DNA from: Actinomycetota bacterium
Lineage (GTDB): Bacteria > Actinomycetota > Actinomycetes > JACCUZ01
Direction of reading: 5' to 3'
Length of the DNA stretch: 52,637 nt
Assembly (NCBI GenBank): GCA_030841035.1
Contig: JAVEDI010000027.1
Location: 1-52,637 of the forward strand
Below, in pieces: positions 16,640 through 24,486 of the stretch. A program made the translations under genes and the position numbers. How positions within the stretch are numbered: position 1 is the first letter of the stretch; the number at the start of each line of letters is the position of its first letter. The notes under the pieces were generated by a model. It saw only the letters and a list, made by a program, of their open reading frames with translations. It did no database searches and was not told the DNA's origin.

Positions 16640-16894
16640 GTGGCCGTCCATGATCGCGAACCAGCCTCCGAGCCGGCGCCGGTGCGGGCCGCTGCTCGCC
16701 GGCACGTCCACACCCCCGCGTGGAACCTCCTCCTGCTGATACCGCTCGTCGGGACGCTGATCCCCAGCGTCTACAACCGGGTCGGTCCGACGCTGTTCAG
16801 CATCCCGTTCTTCTACTGGTACCAGATGGCCTGGATCGCCGGCAGCGTTGCCGTGACCCTCATCGTCTACCGCATGACGCGGGGTGAGCGGTGA
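16640..16894 (+). CDS. DUF3311 small membrane protein, symporter partner
   Basis: An 84-residue protein with two transmembrane helices (about 29-44 and 61-79). The family pattern is WNLLLLIPLVGTLIPSVYN and IPFFYWYQMAWI. DUF3311 genes typically precede a sodium/solute symporter, as here, where its stop overlaps the symporter start (TGATG). It may be a small subunit or stabiliser of the transporter, by analogy with other two-component solute/sodium symporters. GTG start with AGGAG seven bases upstream. Confidence 0.85.
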   Translation: MAVHDREPASEPAPVRAAARRHVHTPAWNLLLLIPLVGTLIPSVYNRVGPTLFSIPFFYWYQMAWIAGSVAVTLIVYRMTRGER

Positions 16895-18555
16895 TGGCGG
16901 ACGTCAAGGTCACCGAGCTGGTCGTCTTCACGGCGCTGTTCCTGCTCGTCACGGTGCTGGGCTTCGTCGCCTCGCGCTGGCGACGCGCCGAGAGCCTCGA
17001 GCACCTCGACGAATGGGGGCTCGGGGGCCGCAACTTCGGCGCCTGGATCACCTGGTTCCTGGTCGGGGGCGACCTGTACACCGCGTACACCTTCGTCGCG
17101 GTCCCGGCGCTCGTGTACGGCGCCGGCGCCACTGGCTTCTTCGCGGTCCCCTACACGATCATCGTGTACCCGTTGGTCTTCCTGGTCGCTCCGCGACTGT
17201 GGTCGGTGAGTCACCGGCACGGCTATGTCACCCCGGCGGACTTCGTGCGCGGGCGCCACGGCTCCGGCGGGCTCGCACTCGCCATCGCGCTGACCGGCAT
17301 CGTCGCGACGATGCCCTACATCGCCCTGCAGCTGGTCGGCATAGAGGCCGTCCTCAAGGCGATGGGCATCGAGGGCTCGTGGCCGCTGTGGATCGCCTTC
17401 ATCATCCTCGCTGCCTACACCTACCAGTCGGGCCTGCGGGCTCCGGCCCTGATCGCGTTCGTCAAGGACACGCTCATCTACCTGGTCGTCATCGTCGCCG
17501 TCGTCTACATCCCGACGAAGCTCGGCGGCTGGCACGACATCTTTGCCGCGGCGGACAAGAAGTTCGCCAGCACGCCACCCCCGCCCGCCGGACCCGCCGA
17601 CGGCACCATCCTCAGCTCGGCCCAGACCCTCGGGTACTCCACGCTGGCCCTCGGCTCGGCCATGGCGCTGTTCCTCTACCCGCACTCCATCACCGGCATC
17701 CTCGCGGCGCGCAGTCGCGACACCATCAAGAAGAACATGGCGGCGCTGCCCGCCTACAGCTTCGTGCTCGGCCTGCTCGCCCTGCTCGGCTACATGGCCA
17801 TCGCAGCCGGTGTCACTCCCACGACGAGCGGGCTGAACAACAAGCCCGACAGCAACACCATCGTGCCGCTGCTGTTCGACAAGATGTTCGCCGACTGGTT
17901 CGCCGGGGTCGCCTTCGCCGCTATCGCGATCGGTGCACTGGTGCCGGCGGCCATCATGTCGATCGCCGCCGCGAACCTGTGGACCCGCAACATCTACAAG
18001 GAGTACCTCAAGCCGGACGCGACTGCGAAGCAAGAGGCTCAGATGAGCAAGTTCGCTTCGCTGGTCGTGAAGCTCGGCGCGCTCGTCGTCATCATCACGC
18101 TCGACCCGCAGTTCTCCATCGACCTGCAGCTGATCGGCGGCGTGGTCATCCTGCAGACGCTGCCCGCGATCGTCTTCGGGCTCTACACGCGGTGGTTCCA
18201 CCGCTGGGCATTGCTCGCGGGCTGGGCGGTCGGCCTGTTCTGCGGCCTGTTCATGCTGTACGACATCGCCAACCCGCTCACCGGCAAGCAGCACTTCGCC
18301 GGGTCGCAGTGGGCACTGTCGCGGTGGGGGTTCGACACCAAGTACACGATGTACGTCGGCATCCTGGCCGTGCTCATCAATGCGGCCGTGACCGTCCTGG
18401 CCACGTTGGCGTTGCGGGCCGCCGGGACGCCCGTCGGCGAGGACACCACGCGCGAGACCGACTACCACGTGGAGGCCGGCGACCCAGGCGTCATCCGCGC
18501 AGAGGCCGAGGCCGGCGAGGCGGCCGGTGTCGCGGGACGCCCCCCCGCCGACTGA
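16894..18555 (+). CDS. Sodium:solute symporter family protein
   Basis: A 553-residue integral membrane transporter of the solute/sodium symporter (SSS) family, with about 13 predicted helices. Family landmarks are WGLGGRNFGAWITWFLVGGDLYTAYTF in the first helices, RHGYVTPADFVRGRHG, and FLYPHSITGILAARSRDTIKKNMA. The combination with DUF3311 is typical of actinobacterial monocarboxylate or amino-acid symporters, but the substrate cannot be told. The tail after about residue 510 is acidic and soluble. It lies downstream of bioDB; whether it has anything to do with biotin or its precursors is open. Confidence 0.9.
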   Translation: MADVKVTELVVFTALFLLVTVLGFVASRWRRAESLEHLDEWGLGGRNFGAWITWFLVGGDLYTAYTFVAVPALVYGAGATGFFAVPYTIIVYPLVFLVAPRLWSVSHRHGYVTPADFVRGRHGSGGLALAIALTGIVATMPYIALQLVGIEAVLKAMGIEGSWPLWIAFIILAAYTYQSGLRAPALIAFVKDTLIYLVVIVAVVYIPTKLGGWHDIFAAADKKFASTPPPPAGPADGTILSSAQTLGYSTLALGSAMALFLYPHSITGILAARSRDTIKKNMAALPAYSFVLGLLALLGYMAIAAGVTPTTSGLNNKPDSNTIVPLLFDKMFADWFAGVAFAAIAIGALVPAAIMSIAAANLWTRNIYKEYLKPDATAKQEAQMSKFASLVVKLGALVVIITLDPQFSIDLQLIGGVVILQTLPAIVFGLYTRWFHRWALLAGWAVGLFCGLFMLYDIANPLTGKQHFAGSQWALSRWGFDTKYTMYVGILAVLINAAVTVLATLALRAAGTPVGEDTTRETDYHVEAGDPGVIRAEAEAGEAAGVAGRPPAD

Positions 18556-18616
18556 GGCCGCCGCATCACGCTGCCGGAGGTGCATCACCCGTCGCTGCGC
18601 GACCTAGGGTGGTGGG

Positions 18617-19111
18617 GTGATCCTGCGCGCCGCCCAGCCGGACGAGTTCACCGAGATCGGTGAGCTGACCGTCGCCGCGTACGTCGCCGACGGGCTGCTC
18701 CAGAGCGACGCCGGCTACGCCACCGAGCTGCGGGCCGCGGCGCACCGTGCCGCCCGGGGAGACCTGGTCGTCGCACTCGACCGGAGCACGCACGCCATCC
18801 TCGGGACCGTGACGTTCTGCATGAGCGGCTCGTCGTACGCCGAGATCTCCCAGCCGGGGGAAGCCGAGTTCCGGATGCTCGCCGTGGCGTCCGTCGCACG
18901 GGGCCAGGGGATCGGCCTGGCGCTGGTGCGCTGGTGCGTCGACCGGGCGCGCGAACAGGGCTGCAGCGCGCTCGTGCTCAGCAGCCTCGACCGCATGCAC
19001 GCCGCCCACCGGCTCTACGATCGGATGGGCTTCACGCGGTTGCCCGAGCGCGACTGGGCTCCCGAGCCCGGCATCTCGCTGCTGGCCTACCACCTCGACC
19101 TCGCGCCCTGA
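18617..19111 (+). CDS. GNAT family N-acetyltransferase
   Basis: A 164-residue acetyltransferase. The acetyl-CoA binding loop is seen in FRMLAVASVARGQGIGLALVRWCVD, followed by ALVLSSLDRMHAAHRLYDRMGFTRL. The opening MILRAAQPDEFTEIGELT is the usual beta1-alpha1 of the fold. The acceptor substrate is unknown. GTG start. It follows the symporter gene by 61 bp. Confidence 0.88.
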   Translation: MILRAAQPDEFTEIGELTVAAYVADGLLQSDAGYATELRAAAHRAARGDLVVALDRSTHAILGTVTFCMSGSSYAEISQPGEAEFRMLAVASVARGQGIGLALVRWCVDRAREQGCSALVLSSLDRMHAAHRLYDRMGFTRLPERDWAPEPGISLLAYHLDLAP

Positions 19112-19133
19112 CCGCACGCCCCGCGTGCTGCCC

Positions 19134-19511
19134 TCAGAGGCGGGCGAGGAACCGCTCGCGATCGACGAGGACGCGGCTGACGGTGGCGCGTCCCACGAGC
19201 AGGCCCGACCCGTCTGTGGCGGCAACCTCGAAACGCAGCATCCGGCCGTCGACGTACACCAGATCCGCCTGTACGTGGATGACCGCACCCACGGCGCTCG
19301 CGCGAAGATGCTCCATCTCGACGCGGGTGCCGACGGTGGTTCGCCCCAGCTCGAGCCGGCCGGCCAGCGCCGCCACGGTCGCGGCCTCGCTCCAGGCGAG
19401 CAGCCGCGGGCTCGCCAGCACCTCGAGGTCGCCGCTGCCCAGCGCCCGGGCGGTGTCGGCCGCGCTCACCGTCCGTTGCAGGACCGCTCGCGCGCCGGTC
19501 TCGATCGCCAC
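19134..19511 (-). CDS. Hotdog-fold thioesterase (FlK-like)
   Basis: A 125-residue single-domain hotdog protein. The core [36 protein letters not shown] and [37 protein letters not shown] matches small actinobacterial thioesterases related to fluoroacetyl-CoA thioesterase. It probably hydrolyses an acyl-CoA; the substrate is unknown. It is divergent from the small cysteine-rich gene at 19532, with 20 bp between the starts. Confidence 0.82.
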   Translation of the reverse strand: MAIETGARAVLQRTVSAADTARALGSGDLEVLASPRLLAWSEAATVAALAGRLELGRTTVGTRVEMEHLRASAVGAVIHVQADLVYVDGRMLRFEVAATDGSGLLVGRATVSRVLVDRERFLARL

Positions 19512-19531
19512 GGTCGCCTACTGTAGGCGCC

Positions 19532-19744
19532 GTGCCGCCGATCGACCGAGAAGCCAGCGTGGTCACGACGTGGTGCGACCAGTGCGGGACCGACGCGTCG
19601 ACCGGCGAGCACCCGGGCTGCACAGACCGGCGCCGGCTGGAGCCCCCGCGCTACTGCGCCCGGTGCCGCCGGCGGATGGTGGTGCAGGTCGTGCCGCGGG
19701 GTTGGTCGGCCCGGTGCAGCGAGCACGGGGTGCTGACCGGCTGA
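19532..19744 (+). CDS. bsaP: Small Cys-rich protein, probable biotin synthase auxiliary protein BsaP
   Basis: A 70-residue protein with six cysteines in two CxxC pairs plus two singles: [29 protein letters not shown]. The C-terminal half [18 protein letters not shown] followed by [12 protein letters not shown] matches my recollection of the actinobacterial BsaP family, which is needed by actinobacterial BioB for activity, probably in iron-sulphur cluster supply. Its proximity to bioD-bioB (3 kb) fits. An alternative is an unrelated zinc-ribbon protein. GTG start at 19532; a second GTG at 19559 would keep all cysteines. Confidence 0.7.
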   Translation: MPPIDREASVVTTWCDQCGTDASTGEHPGCTDRRRLEPPRYCARCRRRMVVQVVPRGWSARCSEHGVLTG

Positions 19745-19821
19745 GAGCGCGGCTCGTCACCTACCACACACGGGCGAGACTCTGCCCGGAAGCGGAGGGT
19801 GCCGATGGCGGGGTGGTGGGA

Positions 19822-20952
19822 TCAGGCGACGAGGCCGAGGCGGCGCAGCTCGACGGTCAGGTCGTGGGGGTTGGTCGAGGCGGACATGGCGGCGTCGAGC
19901 GTGATGACCCCGTCACGGATCAGCGCGACCAGGTGCTGGTCGAAGGTCTGCATGCCGTAGAACGCGCCGTCCTTGATCAGCTCCGCGATCGAGGAGGTCT
20001 TGTCGGGATCGGAGATCGCGTCGGCCACCCGGCCGGTGTTGATGCAGACCTCCATCGCGACGCAGCGGCCCTGACCGTCGGCGCGCGGGACGAGCCGCTG
20101 GCAGATGATGCCCCGCAGGGCGCCGGCCAGCGAGAGACGTACCTGCTTCTGCTCGTGCGGCGGGAAGAAGTCGATGACTCGGGTGATCGTCTCGGTCGCG
20201 TCCGTGGTGTGCAGCGTCGACATGACGAAGTGGCCGGTCTCGGAGGCCGCGATCGCCGCCTTGACGGTCTCGTGGTCGCGCATCTCGCCGACCAGGATGA
20301 CGTCGGGGTCCTGGCGCATGGCAGCGCGCAGCGCGACCGCGAAGTCCGCGGTGTCCAGCCGCACCTCGCGCTGGTTGATCATCGACAGCTTGTCGAAGTG
20401 CAGCACCTCGATGGGGTCCTCGATGGTGACGACGTGCACCTCGCGGTTGCTGTTGATGTGGTCGATCATGCCCGCGAGCGTCGTGGTCTTGCCCGATCCG
20501 GTGGGCCCTGTCACGAGCACGAGGCCGCGGGGCTCCATCGCGAGGGCGCCCAGCACCGGCGGCAGGCCGAGGTCGTCCAGGGGGATGGCACCCACGCTCA
20601 CCCGGCGGAAGACCATGCCGGCCGAGCCACGCGAACGGAACGCGTTCACCCGGAAGCGGCCCAGGCCGGGCACGGAGTAGGCGAAGTCGGCCTCGTTCAC
20701 CGTGGCGAACTCCGTGACGAGGTCCTCGCGCAGCACCTCGTTGACCATGAACTCGGTGTCAGCGGGGGTCAGGGTCGGCGCCTGCAGCTTGCGCAGCCGA
20801 CCGTCGATGCGCACGCGTGGCGGCGATCCGACCTTGACGTGCAGGTCCGAGCCGCCCAGCTCACCCAGGGCACGCAGAAACGGCACCACCGACAGCTGCT
20901 CCGATCCGCTCACGAAGGGAGTTTCGGGATGCTCGTCGGTGACCTTGAGCAC
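19822..20952 (-). CDS. pilT: Type IV pilus twitching ATPase PilT
   Basis: A 376-residue secretion/retraction ATPase. The N-terminal domain has GGSDLHVKVGSPPRVRIDGRL. The Walker A is VTGPTGSGKTTTLAGMID, the Asp box IEDPIE, the Walker B RQDPDVILVGEMRDHET and the His box TGHFVMSTLHTTDA. C-terminal helices end in LRRLGLVA. PilT hexamers disassemble type IV pili during retraction. No pilin or PilB gene is adjacent here. GTG start, 17 bp downstream of the biotin carrier gene. Confidence 0.94.
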   Translation of the reverse strand: MLKVTDEHPETPFVSGSEQLSVVPFLRALGELGGSDLHVKVGSPPRVRIDGRLRKLQAPTLTPADTEFMVNEVLREDLVTEFATVNEADFAYSVPGLGRFRVNAFRSRGSAGMVFRRVSVGAIPLDDLGLPPVLGALAMEPRGLVLVTGPTGSGKTTTLAGMIDHINSNREVHVVTIEDPIEVLHFDKLSMINQREVRLDTADFAVALRAAMRQDPDVILVGEMRDHETVKAAIAASETGHFVMSTLHTTDATETITRVIDFFPPHEQKQVRLSLAGALRGIICQRLVPRADGQGRCVAMEVCINTGRVADAISDPDKTSSIAELIKDGAFYGMQTFDQHLVALIRDGVITLDAAMSASTNPHDLTVELRRLGLVA

Positions 20953-20969
20953 CTATCGGGTCATAACTG

Positions 20970-21185
20970 CTACCCGATGACGGCGATCACGTCGCCTTCC
21001 TGCACGACGTCACCCTCGGCGACGTGCAGCGCCGAGACGGTGCCGGAGACCTCGGTGACGACGGGGATCTCCATCTTCATCGACTCGAGGATGACGAGGG
21101 TGTCGCCGTCCGCGACCGTGTCGCCCTCGGTGACCACGACCTTCCAGACGTTCGCCACCATCTCGGCCCGGATCTCCTGCGCCAC
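20970..21185 (-). CDS. Biotin/lipoyl-binding carrier protein (71 aa)
   Basis: A stand-alone biotinyl carrier domain of 71 residues. The biotinylation motif is LVILESMKMEIPV, with the modified Lys in the hairpin turn, inside the usual barrel sandwich (EGDTVADGDTL and VAEGDVVQEGDVIAVIG). It corresponds in size to the small biotinylated protein of mycobacteria (TB7.3). GTG at 21185 is chosen: GGAGAGGAG lies about 6 nt upstream. It follows a biotin carboxylase gene, but no carboxyltransferase is nearby, so the partner enzyme is unknown. Confidence 0.9.
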   Translation of the reverse strand: MAQEIRAEMVANVWKVVVTEGDTVADGDTLVILESMKMEIPVVTEVSGTVSALHVAEGDVVQEGDVIAVIG

Positions 21186-21278
21186 CGTGACTCCTCTCCG
21201 TGACCGGGCCCGGAGCGCCCGGGCGTTCGCATCCAATCACAGCCGGGTACGTCGACCCGGGCGGCGCGGGCGGCCGCG

Positions 21279-22619
21279 TCAGCCCCGCATCCGGGCGACC
21301 AGGCCGGTGTCGTAGTCACCCGAGACGAACTCGGCGTGGTCGAGCAGCTCGGTGAAGAAGGGCAGGTTGCACCGCGGGCCCTCGACGCGGAACCCCGCCA
21401 GGGCGCCACGGGCCCGCTCGAGTGCCTCGGCACGGTCAGCACCGTGCACCACCAGCTTGGCCATCAGCGAGTCGTAGTGCGGCGTCACCACGTTGCCGGC
21501 GCGATAGCCGGCATCCACACGGATGCCCGGCCCCGACGGCTCCTCCCACACGGCGATGGCCCCCGGCCCGGGGAAGAAGCGGCGAGGATCCTCGGCGTTG
21601 ACCCGCATCTCGATCGCGTGCCCGTGCGGGATCACCCGGTCGGGGTCGAAGGACACCGCCTCACCCGCCGCAACGAGCAGCTGCTGCTCGACCAGGTCGA
21701 GGCCGGTGACCATCTCGGTGATCGGGTGCTCGACCTGCAGACGGGTGTTCATCTCCAGGAAGACGAACTGTCCCGACTGCGTGTCCAGCAGGCACTCGAC
21801 GGTGCCCGCGCCGCGGTACCCGACCGCCGCGGCCGCATCGACGGCAGCGCGGAACATCTGCGCCCGCAGCTGGGCTCCCACCGCGGGCGACGGCGTCTCC
21901 TCTACGAGCTTCTGGTTGCGCCGCTGCACGGAGCAGTCGCGCTCCCCCAGCGCGACGACGCGCCCGTCGGGCAGGCCGAGCACCTGCACCTCGACGTGAC
22001 GCACGCGGGGGAAGAACCGCTCGAGCAGGACGGCGGGGTCGCCGAAGGTCCGCTGCGCGAAGGCCCGGACCCGCTCATACTCCGCCTCGAGAGCGGGCTC
22101 GTCGGCCGCCACCGCCATCCCCATGCCGCCACCGCCTGCGGACGCCTTGACCATGACCGGGAAGCCGATCTCCCGCCCGGCGACGAGCGCCGCCGCGACG
22201 TCGGCCACCGGCGACTCGGTGCCGCGCGACACGGGCACGCCGGCCGCGGCCACCAGGTTGCGGGCCCGGATCTTGTCGCCCATCTGCTCGATCGCGTCGG
22301 CGGGCGGACCGATCCAGACCAGCCCCGCCTCGACCACGCGCCGGGCGAACGTCGGGTCCTCCGCGAGGAAGCCGTAGCCGGGGTGGACCGCATCCACCGA
22401 TGACCGGCGCGCGGCCTCGAGCACGGCATCGATGTTGCGGTAGCTCTGCGCCGGCGGCGCCGGTCCCAGGAGGACCGCGTCGTCGGCCTCCGTCACGAAC
22501 GGCAGCTCGGCGTCGGCCTCGGAGTAGACCGTCACGGAGCGCAGGCCCATCCGCTGCACGGTTCGCTGGATGCGTCGGGCGATCTCGCCGCGGTTGGCGA
22601 CGAGCACGGACTCGAACAC
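21279..22619 (-). CDS. accC: Biotin carboxylase (AccC-like)
   Basis: A 446-residue ATP-grasp enzyme that carboxylates biotin on a carrier protein. Motifs run FESVLVANRGEIARRI at the start, VHPGYGFLAED, the glycine loop MVKASAGGGGMGM, VLGERDCS-like ALGERDCSVQRRNQKLVEETPS, and FLEMNTRLQVEHPITEMVTGLDLV. It has no fused carrier domain; the separate 71-residue carrier lies just downstream, which suggests that pair works together. GTG at 22619 matches the conserved N-terminus. It is divergent from the DUF5317 gene by 50 bp. Confidence 0.93.
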   Translation of the reverse strand: MFESVLVANRGEIARRIQRTVQRMGLRSVTVYSEADAELPFVTEADDAVLLGPAPPAQSYRNIDAVLEAARRSSVDAVHPGYGFLAEDPTFARRVVEAGLVWIGPPADAIEQMGDKIRARNLVAAAGVPVSRGTESPVADVAAALVAGREIGFPVMVKASAGGGGMGMAVAADEPALEAEYERVRAFAQRTFGDPAVLLERFFPRVRHVEVQVLGLPDGRVVALGERDCSVQRRNQKLVEETPSPAVGAQLRAQMFRAAVDAAAAVGYRGAGTVECLLDTQSGQFVFLEMNTRLQVEHPITEMVTGLDLVEQQLLVAAGEAVSFDPDRVIPHGHAIEMRVNAEDPRRFFPGPGAIAVWEEPSGPGIRVDAGYRAGNVVTPHYDSLMAKLVVHGADRAEALERARGALAGFRVEGPRCNLPFFTELLDHAEFVSGDYDTGLVARMRG

Positions 22620-22669
22620 TGTGTGGTGCCTCCCGGCTCTGACGGTCGTGGCAGGCGACACTAACGGGC

Positions 22670-23275
22670 GTGTTCCTCGTCCTGGTGGTGGCGGCGCTGG
22701 CGCTGGCCCTGGCACGGCGCCGTGGCCTCGAACGACTGGCCCGCCTGCATGTCCGGGCGGCCCGGCTCCTCGTGGTGGCTGCGGCGCTGCAGGTGGGTAC
22801 GGCGCTGCTGGCGCCCGGATCGGCGCCGCTGCGGGCGGTGACCATGGCAGTGACGGCCCTGCTCGTGGCGCTTTTCCTGTGGGGCAACCGATCAGTGACC
22901 GGGGTGCCTCTGATGGCGCTGGGACTGCTGCTCAACACCCTCGTCGTCTTGGCGAACTTCGCCATGCCGGTGTCGGTGTCGGCTGCGGCGCGGGCCGGCC
23001 TCAGCCGCGCGGACCTCCGTCTCGACGCCGACCCCTTGCACGAGGCGTCCGGGCCCGGCACGCAGCTGGCGCCGCTCGGCGACGTCGTTCCCGTCGCGCT
23101 GCCGCTGTGGCCCCAGGTCGTCAGCCCGGGCGACGTGCTGGTCGCCTCCGGCGTCGGTCTGCTGCTGGTCGCCGGGGCAGCGCCGCGCCGGAAGCGTCCG
23201 GCGGCCGCTCAGAAGCGGGCGGACCGGCCGATGGTCTTGGCCAGCGAGTCGACGACGCGCGGGTCGTACTCGTAG
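22670..23275 (+). CDS. DUF5317 membrane protein
   Basis: A 201-residue protein with about four or five transmembrane segments (near 1-16, 27-48, 55-72, 78-96 and 150-168). The N-terminal half resembles DUF5317, with RRGLERLARLHVRAARLLVVAAALQ and PLMALGLLLNTLVVLANFAMPVS. Function unknown. Its last 67 bases overlap the 3-prime end of the minus-strand HD gene, so the two messages are antisense at their ends. GTG start. Confidence 0.75.
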   Translation: MFLVLVVAALALALARRRGLERLARLHVRAARLLVVAAALQVGTALLAPGSAPLRAVTMAVTALLVALFLWGNRSVTGVPLMALGLLLNTLVVLANFAMPVSVSAAARAGLSRADLRLDADPLHEASGPGTQLAPLGDVVPVALPLWPQVVSPGDVLVASGVGLLLVAGAAPRRKRPAAAQKRADRPMVLASESTTRGSYS

Positions 23276-24486
23276 GCCATGCCGAGGCGCAGTCGCTCGA
23301 GCGCCTCGAGCCGGCGGCTGACCTCGGGTGACTCGCCGACCAGGTCGTCATAGGCGTTGACGGCCTTGATGATGCGGCTGCCGAGTGGGATGTCGATGTG
23401 GTCGGTGTCGTGCGCCCGCCGGTACGGCTCGGCCTGTTGCTCCACCATGGTCGCCACGTCGTCGAGCACACCGGTCTGGCGGATGACCTCGGCGCCCAGC
23501 GACGCGATGCGCCGCTGCTCGTTCGGAGCGGCGACGACGGTCGCGCCGCCCGGGATCGGCTCCGCCAGGGACAGCTGGCCGATGTCGTGCATCAGCGCGG
23601 CGTACTCGAGGTCGAGCAGCTCGGCGTCGGACATGCCCAGCTCACGCCCGACCGCGACGGCCAGGTCACTGACCCGCCGCGAGTGCCCCGTCTCGGTGTA
23701 GCCGCCGAGCTCGGTCACCCGGGAGAGCGCACGGATGGTCTGCAACGACGTCGCGCGGATCGCGGAGAAGCGGCGGAAGGCGAACTGGGTGAGCAGCAGA
23801 GGGATGACGAAGACCGGCAGTGCCCACATCCCCATGATCGTGGCGGCCAGCGCGATGAGGGCGCCGGTGGATCCGATCGCCGAGCCGATGCCGATCAGGG
23901 CCCGCGCCTCGTTGCGGAGCACGGCGAGGAAGGGAGCGCCGTCGGCCAGCCGCGCCGCGGCGGCGAGCAGTGCGTCGACGCCGAGGGAGGCCGCGACGAT
24001 GCAGATCATCACGATCGCGATGCCCGCGCCGGGTAGGCCCTGGGTCCGCTCGTCCAGGCCCGTGCCGCGGAAGGCGGCGGCCACGAAGCCGACGACCAGC
24101 AACCGGCGGGCGAGCGCGTCGACCGAGGGAGCGCGTCGGGCGACGATGTGCGGGAGGACTCCGACCAGCATGGCCAGGGTCACGACAGCGACCACCTGAA
24201 GCGCATCGTGCTCGACGTCGTCCCTGTTGACGTGCGCGAGCAAGGCGTAGGCCAGCGAGCCCGCGAGCGCGATCGGGGCCGCGTCCCGGCCACCGGGGAG
24301 GGTGATGCGCACGACCTCACCGAGCGCGATGAAGCAGCCGAACGCCAGCGCAGTGCCCGGGTTGACGAAGCCACCATGGGAGGCGGTGACAGCCACCGAT
24401 GTCACGGCGAGCATGCCTGCGGCCGCGGTGATCACGAGCAGGCCGGTGCTGCCCGCGTCGTCGAGTCGGCGCACGAGCGGGCTCAT
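23209..24486 (-). CDS. Membrane HD-domain protein, degenerate HD-GYP
   Basis: A 425-residue protein with about eight N-terminal transmembrane helices (about 15-245) and a C-terminal HD domain (about 255-415). HD is kept in GHSRRVSDLAVAVG and YAALMHDIGQLSLAEP. The later HD-GYP signature is lost: where HHE and GYP are expected it reads MVEQQAEPYRRAHDTDHIDIPLG, and the late catalytic Asp region reads KAVNAYDDLVG. It therefore probably does not act as a canonical c-di-GMP phosphodiesterase and may be a sensor, partner or inactive paralogue of the upstream HD-GYP protein. The start overlaps the upstream stop by four bases (ATGA), so the two are co-translated. Confidence 0.88.
   Translation of the reverse strand: MSPLVRRLDDAGSTGLLVITAAAGMLAVTSVAVTASHGGFVNPGTALAFGCFIALGEVVRITLPGGRDAAPIALAGSLAYALLAHVNRDDVEHDALQVVAVVTLAMLVGVLPHIVARRAPSVDALARRLLVVGFVAAAFRGTGLDERTQGLPGAGIAIVMICIVAASLGVDALLAAAARLADGAPFLAVLRNEARALIGIGSAIGSTGALIALAATIMGMWALPVFVIPLLLTQFAFRRFSAIRATSLQTIRALSRVTELGGYTETGHSRRVSDLAVAVGRELGMSDAELLDLEYAALMHDIGQLSLAEPIPGGATVVAAPNEQRRIASLGAEVIRQTGVLDDVATMVEQQAEPYRRAHDTDHIDIPLGSRIIKAVNAYDDLVGESPEVSRRLEALERLRLGMAYEYDPRVVDSLAKTIGRSARF

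Noticed and set aside
16867-18588. 573-codon minus-strand frame opposite the symporter
   Set aside because: It is Asp/Arg/Gly/His low-complexity sequence and mirrors the codon structure of the real symporter gene.
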